Assembly (NCBI RefSeq): GCF_029962835.1
Contig: NC_080574.1
Location: 23,100,001-23,164,000, forward strand
From: Magnolia sinica
Taxonomy: Eukaryota; Streptophyta; Magnoliopsida; Magnoliales; Magnoliaceae
Direction of reading: 5' to 3'
Length of the DNA: 64,000 nt
The position numbers and the translations under genes are program-made. Each line of letters begins with the position of its first letter. Positions within the stretch are counted from its first letter, which is position 1. Shown piece after piece: positions 12,125 through 21,417 of the stretch. The notes below the pieces were generated by a model that was not told where the DNA came from, did not search any database, and saw only the letters and a list, made by a program, of their open reading frames with translations.

Positions 12125-12166
<42 letters not shown>

Positions 12167-13719
12167 CTGAGGCTCCTTCTTCCCTTTGAAAGAATCATCA
12201 AAAGCATGGAAAATGTTTGAAACATGGATAAGTAAGATGTGGCCCACGCAACCATATTTTAACATTTCTCTTCGAGCTCAATAAATTCATACCATTACAT
12301 GGCATGCACTACACAGTACAATCTAACATACAAAGTAGTCAGCTTAGTATGTTTTGTATGGTTTCACTTCATTTTATCCATAAGTTTGAAATTTAAAACC
12401 ATCATCATCATTATTTAAGCCTCATCCCAACTAATTGGGGTCAGGTACATGAATCATGTTCCTCCATTCCACTCTATCAAGGACCATATCCTCAATTAAA
12501 CCATAGGTCATTGAGTGTTTTCTTACTACACCTGTCCAGTGTTGTCAGATGCAATCGCATATGCCATTTTGATAGTATATACTGCATATGCCATAGTGGC
12601 ATATGAGGTTTTATGACTATTGGGCATTATGCGGTGGTCACATACAAAAATATGCTATCGCATCGGTCACAAGTATGTGATTTTGCAATCGCATACCCAT
12701 CGAATGACACCAATAAAATTTCTATCCTAAACATAATCGTATGCCCATCAAAATGACATCAATAAAATTTCCTAGTCTAAATGATCTCTGTTCAAAATCA
12801 CATCAATCAAATTTCTATGGTGTTTTTCTTCACATTTTTTGGTATGTGCATTCATTTGAGTACTTGTTATTCGACTTGTTATAGTCTAATAGTCTAATAT
12901 ATGTAATAAATATAACAAAATTTTAATGCAATTGGTAATAAAACTATAAAATAATTCCCCAAACTCCCAAGTAATTTTACTCTTTTTTTTTTTTCCAATT
13001 TAGATTTTTTTTTTTTTCCGAACAAAAAATTATGGGAAGTTGTGCAATGGCATATACGATTGTGCAATCACATATGCGCATAGCCCCTTGGGTCACATAT
13101 GATCGGATATGCCATTTGATAACAATGCCTCCATCCACATCCTTTTGGGCCTTTTTCCCCTTGCCCTTTTAGAGCCTTTAACTTGAGCCAACTCACTCCT
13201 AACAGTTGCAGTTCTTGCTGGCCGTTGTGCATGGCCAAACCATCAAATTCTCCTTTCTCTCAGCTTGTTGCCTATTTGTGTTATTTCTAAGTTTCCCCAT
13301 ATGCATTCAGTTCTATATTTCAACGTCGTCATCTTAGATTCAAGTTGAACTGTGATCCACGGGAATGACATGAGATTGCACGATCTAAATTGCAGATCAT
13401 AAATTCAATTTTGCTGATAAATCTTCTTCTTCTTTTTTTTTGGCTCCAGCAACCGAAACCATCAGACTCTCAAACAAAGCCATTGAAAATGCAGCCCCCA
13501 AAGGAAGATGAGGACAGCAGGGACGAAGAGGAGGAAGAGCAAGGGTTGACACTGTGCGGAGCATGCGGCGAGAACTATGCAAACGACGAGTTCTGGATCT
13601 GCTGCGACATATGTGAGAGATGGTTCCATGGCAAGTGCGTTAAAATAACTCCTGCCAGGGCTGAGCATATCAAGCAGTACAAGTGCCCCGCTTGCAGTAA
13701 CAAGAGGGCAAGAGTCTAG
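11533..13719 (+). CDS. Alfin-like PHD-finger protein, C-terminal two exons only
   Basis: Two exons are clear. The first, 11533-11668, starts after CACAG and ends before GTGAGT. It encodes [19 protein letters not shown] and a Ser/Lys-rich linker. The second, 13450-13719, starts after CTCCAG and ends in TAG. It encodes an acidic stretch and a PHD finger with the C4HC3 ligands (CGAC, CCDIC, FHGKC, CPAC) and the aromatic residues EFW and RWFHG, which in this family read H3K4me2/3. Alfin-like proteins are nuclear, about 250 aa, with an N-terminal PAL domain (DUF3594). The exons for that domain, which should precede KRLF, were not found in 6300-11530. They either lie beyond the left edge, giving an intron over 11.5 kb filled with transposons, or are lost. 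The neighbourhood points to the AL6/AL7 clade. Phases at both visible junctions agree. Confidence 0.9.
11805..11886. repeat. (TA)n followed by (GA)n microsatellite
   Basis: There are about 18 TA units (11805-11840) and then 23 GA units (11841-11886) inside the Alfin-like intron. The GA tract abuts the left end of the foldback element at 11887. Confidence 0.95.
11887..12124. mobile_element. Foldback MITE bracketed by GA and CT microsatellites
   Basis: The left arm (AATGCTCACCTGCGCACC, then TCATCACCTGTGATATG, then CCAGGGCCCAA) pairs with the inverse of the right arm ending GGTGCAGGGGAGCATT. The arms are about 100 bp each. The right arm has an extra segment of about 35 bp containing its own hairpin (CTCACGA-GTTT-TCGTGAG). 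Outside the left arm is (GA)n and outside the right arm (CT)n at 12127-12163, so the microsatellites are themselves inverted repeats. Confidence 0.75.
12399..13335 (-). mobile_element. RTE-type LINE 3' end, split by a TIR element
   Basis: The minus strand ends GACCCCAATTAGTTGGGATG followed by a (TGA)n-like tail (12399-12416). This is the hallmark 3' end of plant RTE LINEs, which finish in a short tandem repeat. The 5' side continues to about 12536 and resumes at 13128-13335, with the element at 12537-13127 between. It lies in the Alfin-like intron. Confidence 0.65.
12537..13127. mobile_element. CATATGC-rich TIR element inserted in the RTE fragment
   Basis: The left end CAGTGTTGTCAGATG and the inverse of the right end, CATTGTTATCAAATG, match at 12 of 15 positions. 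The body repeats words such as GCATATGCC and GCGATTGCATATG in both directions. There is no open frame. No clean target duplication was found, so the superfamily (hAT suspected) is open. Confidence 0.6.
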
Positions 13720-14440
13720 AAAGGCAATCGGGCAGTTGGAAAGATAGGTTCAGGAGTTTGGGAAACCCATATAGATAGGTTTTGAAAGTTTGGGCACCAT
13801 CTCAGAAGCAGGGAGTAAGTTGTGAATGATACGCAGGCGCAAGTCGGGATTTTGGTATTTAGACTTTTTTTTTTCTCTCTGTGTCCTCAGTCGTATATAT
13901 TCTTGGAAATCATGGTGTCTTTGAAGTCTTAACAACAGCTAGGTAGAACGTGGCTACGTGTTTACCTTGACTATCTATTCCATATATTTATATAAAGCAA
14001 TCATGTTGCTCTGTGAAACATTTCTTACTTTCTGTTGTCACAGATCTGTTTAGGTTCTCATATAGCTCTATAGACTTGTCTCAGGAAATGTACATATAGG
14101 CTATTGAGGAGTTCAGTTTGATTTCTTCGACAATCATTCCAGAATTGTGTGTGGGAAATCATTTGTGTATCATGGTGGGTGTGCCCTTGCTACTGCAGCT
14201 TCCCCTGTTATTTTGCAGGTTCTCCTGGCAATGGCTTTGTGTACTTCTTCTTCTTTGAACTAACTGCACTTCTTCTCATATGTGTCTGCCTGCTCAGGAA
14301 CAGTCAATGCCCTTGGCAGTAGACTCTTCGTGTTTAAGCTTTAATGTGATAGTTTGATAATGTTTACTAAATGAGATTGAAATAGCTCACTCCAAGCTTC
14401 TTCTTCTTCTTCTTCTTCTTCTTTTAATGAAAGTTTACTA
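13720..14440 (+). other. Alfin-like 3' flank with (CTT)n microsatellite
   Basis: This holds the likely 3' untranslated region and downstream flank of the Alfin-like gene. A (CTT)n tract lies at 14397-14423. No other gene signal is seen. Confidence 0.5.
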
Positions 14441-14449
14441 TTTATTGCA

Positions 14450-14910
14450 ATGCATAGGTGAGGAATCTACACCAAGAAGGAGATTGTAAAATCAGGAACA
14501 GGCTACCAAAGAAGCCAAAAGACAATGCTCAATAGACATAACCAAATTAGTTCATGGCGCTAGATATAACTTTGCCTTACTGAAGACTGCCTTTGGCAGC
14601 TTGCACCATTTTTTAATGCATCTTTTGCTCATTCTACCGACATTGCCCAAGACCAGCTGCATGAGAGAGAGGGAGGGAGGGCGGGAGCCTCCATTAGCTT
14701 CCATAATGAGCTATTCTACCTTCATGCTTAGGGGAGGAACATCTCACTGATAGCTTTTAGCATCACCCAATGAATCTGGAATAGACTGAGAAACCTATTC
14801 CAGACTTGGTACAAGCTCAATGCAAGAAGAGGCGGTCAACCAACTGTGTGTCCTGCATGCACATAACACAAACATTGGGAATGATCATCTACCTCTCTTG
14901 GAGCAACCTT
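14450..14910 (-). mobile_element. LINE zinc-binding region fragment
   Basis: Minus-strand translation resembles the Cys-containing region after reverse transcriptase in plant L1 LINEs: a CVLCACR-like start, then spaced Trp and Leu residues and a run through NVGRMSKRC. It is short, broken in frame and carries no other LINE domain. Confidence 0.45.
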
Positions 14911-15434
14911 TAGTTTACCCATTTGAACTGAATTATTGAGTTAGCATGGGGAGTTTTTCTGACCACTTTATTGAGTCCCCCCTCCCCCCCCCCCCCCTGA
15001 TGGTTTAACCGATAATGTATTCTTTGCATGCAGCTAATCAAAAGGAAAGGGGTAACTTCATGCCTGAGCATAGGGCTTTCTACTCGGCACAAACTGTGAA
15101 CAGTCCAGATTGCCAGACTCACTGTAGATAGGTACATAACACACACACACACACACACACACCCCACCCCCCAATAATATCGATTCGATGACTGTACCAT
15201 CTGATTAATGGATATTTACTTGTTGAATTTGGACCACTGGTCTATTAGATATCTACCAATCTGTCTATTAGAACATTGGTTCACTGTAATTTTTGGTTAA
15301 TGACTCGTTTAAAATGGGGTGCAAGCCACACTTCAGTATGAACTATCAAAACCAAGGTATCATTCCCTACTGATACCATTTATCTTAGCAAATGACGAAA
15401 ATGCGCTGAAAATGCTCCCCCCTACGCCAATGTC
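14911..15434. other. Gap with C-run and (AC)n tract
   Basis: A C-rich run (14981-14998) and (AC)n (15138-15161) are followed by unremarkable DNA to the PPR stop codon. It probably includes the 3' untranslated region of the minus-strand PPR gene. Confidence 0.5.
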
Positions 15435-17720
15435 TCACCAGTAATCCTTGCAGGAGCACTCCCCATCCTTGAACCTATGAAACCTGTTATTATCCCTCAC
15501 CACTATCTCCCTTCCCACCAATTTTGAAATCATCTTTATAGCTAGATGGCAATCCCCACACACTCTAAGATTCTTCACCACCCTAATCACGGCCCCTACT
15601 TCACTGACCACTAGCCCAAATCCAATGGCTAGCTTCTCACTGTGTGTCCCCACCATCTCTTCCTTCTCTTCCTCTTCAACGTCTCTCAAAACACAGCTCT
15701 TATCAGCCATGTATCCTAGCTCCCTCATCCTCTTCCCCAACTCTGCCAAGACCCCATAAATCTCCTCTGTCCGCTCATGCGACTGGTCTCCAGCTATAAA
15801 CCGATGGATTTTCTTATTGAATTCAACCCAACTATACCCTGTCGTCTTCTTCACCCCCTTCTCTCTCATCGCCTTCCTAACTCCCTCGACATCTTCCCAC
15901 CTCCCTACCGATGCATATATATTCGAGAGCAATATGTAGTTGCCCGAATTCTCTGGCTCGAGTTCAAAGAGCTGACCTGCAGCAAGCTCCCCAAGCTCGA
16001 CACATCTGTGGATACGGCAGGCATTGAGCAGAGCCCCATAGACTCCGGCGTGTGGCTTCATTGGCATTTTGTCTACTAGTCTCTTGGCTTCATCCAATTC
16101 ACCAGCGCGGCCCAGTAGATCAACCATGCAGGCATAGTGATCTACTTCCGGGTGTTCGATTGATTCAAAAATCCAGTGGCCTTCTTCTGATAGACCAGCA
16201 TGGCTACAGGCAGTTAAAACGCCAATGAACGTTATCCTATCTGGTTTGATGCCCTCCTCTTGCATTTTTGACATCAGATCAAAAGCTTCAAAACCATGGC
16301 CATGGGCTGCAAATCCTGCAATCAGTGAATTATATGAAACTATGTCTCGTGACGGCATGTCATGGAAAACTCTCTTAGCTTCTTCCATGCTTCCACATCT
16401 CGAATACATGAAAATCAGTGAATTGTACCCAGAAATGCTCAGTTGGATTTTATTTCTGGCAATGAAATCCACTACCCATCGACCCAATTCTAGAGTCCCA
16501 AGATGCCCACAGGCTGAAACAACACTAACCACAGTCACTTCATCTGGCTTCATGTTTTTTGTTGTGGACATTTCTTTGAAGAGCTCAACTGCTGTAGCGG
16601 ACTGGCCGTTTTGTGCATAACCAGCTATCATTGAATTCCACGAAATGACGTTCTTTTCAGGCATCTTATCAAAGAACTCCCTCGCTAACATCAAATCGCC
16701 ATTCCTTGCATAAGCTGATATCATTGCATTCCAAGAAACCGGATTCCGTACTGTCATCTCATCAAAAATCTTCCTTGCAGTCTCTAGACTCCCACATTTT
16801 GCGTACATATCGAGCAATGCTGTCCTAACAAAGCAATTCATCTCTATTGCCCTCCGGTCAAGGGACCCAACAAGCGATTCCGCAAGCCGAAGATCACCAT
16901 GAGCTGAGCATGATGAGATGACCGTGACCCATGTCGTCTCATCAGGCTGAACTCCCGCATCCATCATCTCCTCAAACAATCTCAGCCCTTCTTCTGCCAG
17001 CCCGTTCTGCACATAACCTGACAGCATCGCATTCCATGACACCACGCTTCTGATAGGCATCTCCTCGAAAAATCTCCTCGCATTATCCAGATCACTGCAC
17101 TTAGAATACCCACTAACCATGGCAGTCCAAGAGATGATATTCCTCTCCGGCATCATATCAAAGACCCGGCGAGCTTCCACTTCATCACCCCATTTCCAGT
17201 ACCCAGACACCATTGAATTCCAATCAGCAATTGCTTTCTCAGGCATTTCATCAAACACCTTCCGAGCAACCTCGATCGGCCCATGCTTCGCATACATATC
17301 CATCACCGCATTCCGTATGTACCGGTCCGAATCATAACCCAATTTCAGAACATGCGCTTGGACTCCGACGCCTAATTTTCCAGCCGATTTTATCACGGTC
17401 GGGAAGACAAAGGCGTCTGGCCTTACCCCGGAGCTCTGCATTCGGCCAAACAGCGAGATCACATCATCGTGCGCGCCGAATTGAGAGTACAACTTAAGCA
17501 TGCATGTGAAGAGGAGAACATTTGGGTGAGGCACGGAATCAAACAGCTGACGGGCATAGGCGAGCGGAGCCCGAAAGCGCCCACAGTGGCCGAGGAGGGT
17601 GGCAATCCAATAGCTTTGGTGGTGGAGGCAATGGTGAATGATCTGTGCATGGAATTGTATGAGGTGATTAACGTTCTTCACGTCGCGGGCAATATTGCCT
17701 AAGTGCGACATGTGTGGCAC
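15435..17720 (-). CDS. PLS-class pentatricopeptide repeat protein with full E and DYW domains
   Basis: This is an intronless frame of 761 residues. PPR proteins of this class bind organellar RNA, and those with a DYW domain act in C-to-U editing. Roughly a dozen PLS-type repeats occupy about residues 45-575 (for example VSWNAMLSGYVQNG and NCFVRTALLDMYAKCG), then the E region. The DYW deaminase ends the protein: H693-S-E695, CGDCH with C721 and C724, a second zinc group H748/C755/C757, and terminal DYW. All expected catalytic and zinc residues are present. The N terminus is a plausible organelle-targeting region; a second Met at residue 4 is an alternative start. It closely recalls Arabidopsis At1g14470 (DMYAKHGPIEVARKVFDEM, YWKWGDEVEARRVFDMMPE), a call supported by the syntenic neighbours. 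The exact RNA target cannot be read from sequence. Confidence 0.95.
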   Translation of the reverse strand: MPHMSHLGNIARDVKNVNHLIQFHAQIIHHCLHHQSYWIATLLGHCGRFRAPLAYARQLFDSVPHPNVLLFTCMLKLYSQFGAHDDVISLFGRMQSSGVRPDAFVFPTVIKSAGKLGVGVQAHVLKLGYDSDRYIRNAVMDMYAKHGPIEVARKVFDEMPEKAIADWNSMVSGYWKWGDEVEARRVFDMMPERNIISWTAMVSGYSKCSDLDNARRFFEEMPIRSVVSWNAMLSGYVQNGLAEEGLRLFEEMMDAGVQPDETTWVTVISSCSAHGDLRLAESLVGSLDRRAIEMNCFVRTALLDMYAKCGSLETARKIFDEMTVRNPVSWNAMISAYARNGDLMLAREFFDKMPEKNVISWNSMIAGYAQNGQSATAVELFKEMSTTKNMKPDEVTVVSVVSACGHLGTLELGRWVVDFIARNKIQLSISGYNSLIFMYSRCGSMEEAKRVFHDMPSRDIVSYNSLIAGFAAHGHGFEAFDLMSKMQEEGIKPDRITFIGVLTACSHAGLSEEGHWIFESIEHPEVDHYACMVDLLGRAGELDEAKRLVDKMPMKPHAGVYGALLNACRIHRCVELGELAAGQLFELEPENSGNYILLSNIYASVGRWEDVEGVRKAMREKGVKKTTGYSWVEFNKKIHRFIAGDQSHERTEEIYGVLAELGKRMRELGYMADKSCVLRDVEEEEKEEMVGTHSEKLAIGFGLVVSEVGAVIRVVKNLRVCGDCHLAIKMISKLVGREIVVRDNNRFHRFKDGECSCKDYW

Positions 17721-18095
17721 TCTGATGGAGATGCATCTTCATGTACTCTTAAAATTGAAGCGTTATATCGATGCCACGTGTAGCAATCTGAAACGTTAGC
17801 TTTGTGTCCAAGGCGTTTGGCTGATGCAAGGGACATTCAGATACTCGATTTAGATTGTCCATTGATTCAGTTTCCAGAACACTACTGTTAGGCCGTCGAT
17901 GTAAAGTCGCACTGATGAGTAGATATGATGTTTTGAACGATGGTCGTTTATTCCATGGACGAATCTGTCGAAGGGTGGGGAAGACCATACAACAAAGGCT
18001 CTCTAATACCTACTTTGATAATCATACGAAATCCATGCCTCGCTGACGTTGCCACTAGCGAGGTGACTAATGGATAGTGTTGTGTGAGCCTCGGA
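17721..18095. other. Upstream region of the PPR gene
   Basis: It should contain the PPR promoter (minus strand). I see no strong TATA box or other named signal. Confidence 0.4.
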
Positions 18096-18485
18096 ATGAT
18101 TTGTGTTTTATCCCATTCATGTATTTTTCTCATATCATCCTAGGGTATGAGCTCAAACATAAACTGTATTCAATTCTCAAGTGGACCACATCACAAGAAA
18201 ATAGTGGTGATTGAATGCCCACTGTTAAAAACTTACCACGGCCCAATGTAATGTTTATTTTTCATATAACCGGTTGATTAGATCACACATACCCGAATGA
18301 AAGTAAAACACAAATATCAGCTTTATCCAAAGCTTTTGTGGCTTCTAAAAAGATTTTTCCTGTTATGTGGTTCACATGAGATTTAGATATACCTAATTTT
18401 TTAGCTCATGCCCTTAAATGTTAGGGGAAAATGGATGGATGGAATGGATAAAAACACATACATCAAGGTAGGGCCCACAAAGCAC
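18096..18485. repeat. Foldback MITE (GTGGACCAC family), copy 1
   Basis: It carries the family's shared core words: CTCAAGTGGACCACATCACA, GTGGTGATTGAATGCCCAC, AATATCAGCTTTATCC, and inverted end words TTATCCCATTCATG and TGGATAAAAACACATAC. It is diverged; ends are approximate. Confidence 0.7.
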
Positions 18486-18625
18486 TGTTTAGTAGCTATT
18501 GCCTATTGACAATTTTATTAGGATGTTAACATTAAAATACAGTAAATTTAACGCTTAATTAGGCCGCAACATATGAAGAGGTGTGAATGAGTGAAACATA
18601 TAGATGGGTGACCCACACTTAAAAC

Positions 18626-20141
18626 TAGAGTTGGGCACAGGATGAGTTAAACTAGGAAGACTCCACTCGTCCAACTTGACCCGAATCGAGTAAACTTCAC
18701 CAAATATGAACTCAAACTGAGTCAAGTCTGGGTCACCCAATGACTTGACTTGACTTGACTCGACCCAAAACCCGAATCAACATTGACTCGATTCGATCCG
18801 AAACACGATTCGACCTAGGTTCGGGTAGTGTGTGTATACCTAAATCTAATCTAACCTACTCATCGCACCAAACTCAACCTCTCCGCCTCCCTCCTCATCT
18901 CTCGAGCTCGACAACCACCCACCACTACTAGGCTACCCTTCTCTTCCTTCTCTCCTCCACTCCATCCCTTATCTCCTGCACCCAACAGTCTTGACTCAAC
19001 AACCGCCAGCTTAGCTGCTCGTCTCGACTGAGCAGCTCGTCTGCACCCACCCACTAGCCGCCAACTTTCGACAATCACACAGCTCTCCAAATCAACTAAT
19101 CAAGATAATTTTGTGTTTAGGAAGACTTATATTTTATGATTTTCATTTTTCTTGTAAAATACATCATGCTAAGGTATTTTAATTTGGGGATTTTGTGAAA
19201 TCGGGTTCAACAGGGTTGAATGGACAAATTAAAATAGGCCATGTGCTTCTATTTCGTTCGAGCTGGCTCAAGTGTGTCAGAACTAGCTGTGATGCAGCCA
19301 GACTAGCTCAGACTAAGCCATTTTTATACCCTAAACCCTAAACCTAAACTCTAAACCCTAGACCCAAACCCTAAACCTTAAACCTAAACTCTAAACCATA
19401 GACCCAAACCCTAAACCCTAAAGGTCAATGAGAGAAAAAGAAAAAAAGAAGTCAACTTGTCCCAACTCAATCCCTCTGACCGGGTCGGACTTGGTCCGAG
19501 TTAGTCTAGGCCAAACCCAGACTCAAATTAGGCAAGATGCTGGACTCGGTACCAAGTATACTATCATTCTATTATGTACATGGCCCACTAATGATGATCA
19601 ACACCGTCTAAAACATTATCCATGTAAATCAGCACCATCCAACATTGTCCATTTAAATCAATGATTAAAAATCGCCAGTTAGTCACTCAGACTTGATCTT
19701 GTGCTTGTGGCCCATCCAAAACTTAGAATTTCATCATTTTTGCGCAAAGCATATATTTTAGCAGCCTTATCACAACCATTGTGTCTAAAATTACATATCT
19801 CACTAATTAGAGATATTATAGTTGATTTCGTAATTAAATTCAAACCTTGTAAACATATCATGGATAATTATTTTTGGATTAAAGTTGATTCTCACTCCAG
19901 GGGTTTCCAATCCTGGGGGTTGCGAATCCAGGGGGTTCCAAATCCACGCTCCCAAACAGGCCCTAAAAGTCAACCACGGCCCAAAAACTAACGGGTCCTC
20001 GTTAAAATCTTTCCATAACCTATTGAAAATTTTAATCAGGACACTTATATTTATTAACGGGTTTTAGAGTATATGAATATCACAGTGAGTCGGAAAGATT
20101 TGAATTCCATTCAGTCCGAGACAACTCGATGCCTAGCTCTA
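18626..20141. mobile_element. 1.5-kb hAT-like element with telomere-like cargo
   Basis: The element starts TAGAGTTGGGCA and ends with the inverse of TAGAGCTAGGCA (10 of 12 positions). Perfect 8-bp duplications CTTAAAAC lie at 18618-18625 and 20142-20149. It contains GACTTGACTC-type repeats near the left end, a telomere-like array at 19329-19423, and AT-rich DNA. No transposase is seen, so it is non-autonomous. Confidence 0.7.
19329..19423. repeat. Interstitial telomere-like CCCTAAA array
   Basis: About 95 bp of plant telomere repeat CCCTAAA and variants (CCTAAA, CTCTAAA, CCCTAGA, CCCAAA). A 40-bp higher-order unit is repeated (compare AACCTAAACT at 19341 and 19381). It lies within the hAT-like element, not at a chromosome end. 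Confidence 0.8.
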
Positions 20142-20554
20142 CTTAAAACCATGAGCACCTCCTCTTTGTCAGGTATGTGCCTTTTTTCTTCTTTTTTTTT
20201 TCCTTTTTAACTCGGCTTAATTTCAACTTTTTCCTCTCATCCTCTCTGTACAATAATTGCACATGCCTTTTCCCAGGCATATATATAAAAGGAGTAAGTT
20301 GTAGACATTTTTGCCTCATGATTAATTTTGTAGTGCAGAAGACTTTCAACATTCAAAAGATATTTTAGAAACTGGAAGATGCTGCTATTCTTTGGCACAT
20401 GGTTTAAAATTTACCTACAAAAAGCCTGCAACAACTTAAGTAAATCCACATCTTTTCAATTCTTGGATGCAAATAGCCTTCTTCAACTCTTTCCATGTAG
20501 TTGACATGGAGTGTAGTAGTAAGTAGAGCGTGCAGTACAGGCCCTGTGAGGCCC

Positions 20555-20730
20555 ACTGCAATAGACTGGGCCTAGGCTTGGATTTTGAACTAGTCCAATT
20601 GGATTTTCGGGTTGTGGCAAATTCAAAATTTTAATTTTGCCGAGCCTAAGCCCAGCCCATTGCCAACCTTATATACATTTGTTTTTGCCGGCTCATGTTA
20701 AAACATTAGCCCAAACAAATAGATAGATCT
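20555..20730. repeat. Degenerate GGCCC/TGGGC-rich repeat
   Basis: Sequence of the GGGCCTAGGC and CCCAGCCC type resembles the interiors of the TAGGGCTG hAT-like elements elsewhere in the window. No clear ends were found. Confidence 0.35.
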
Positions 20731-21417
20731 AAAGCTTGAGTGAGCCAGCATAGCAAAATGTGGAGATATGTTACTCACCATTGAAATCATAAGCACCCTC
20801 TCTTTCTCTATGCATGTATTGTGCACTGTTGCTACACTTCCTCCCTTTTATCTTCCCTTTTTCCATTTACTATTTATCTCTCATCCTTTATTATCATTTC
20901 CCTTAGTTTATATAATTGAAGTTTAAACATCTGTCTTTTAATTATGTAGACCAATTTGGATTTTATGTGCAAAAATTTTAGATTATGTGTGCAAATTAAA
21001 CATATTAGAACCAAACATTATCCTTATTTGATTAAATGACCGTTGGATTTCTGGCCAGTTATTAGACTGGTTTAAAAATGAAAAATATTGGATTGCCTTA
21101 TTTTAGCAAACAAATGTCCAAAAATTAGATGTTAGAATTGTTCTGAATTTTGGCCTTTAACTTACTGACAGTAGTTCCACGATGTAGTCAGTTTAATTCG
21201 AGTTCATTTATACCACATGTATCATTTCGAAGAGCCTGCATATCAGCCATCGTCGCAGCCAGAGTATCAAATAAATCCCCAGTTAGGTCTTAGCCCGGCC
21301 CAGTGTGGCGCGGTTCAATTAACATAGGTGGTCTGACTATTTGGAACGTAGGTGGGCCCGGCCCGGTTACCTTCATCTTCAAAAGCAAATTGCTGAGAGA
21401 GAGAGAAAGGGAGAGAG

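Noticed and set aside
19329-19423. Chromosome end
   Set aside because: The array is only 95 bp, degenerate, and lies inside an element with target duplications.
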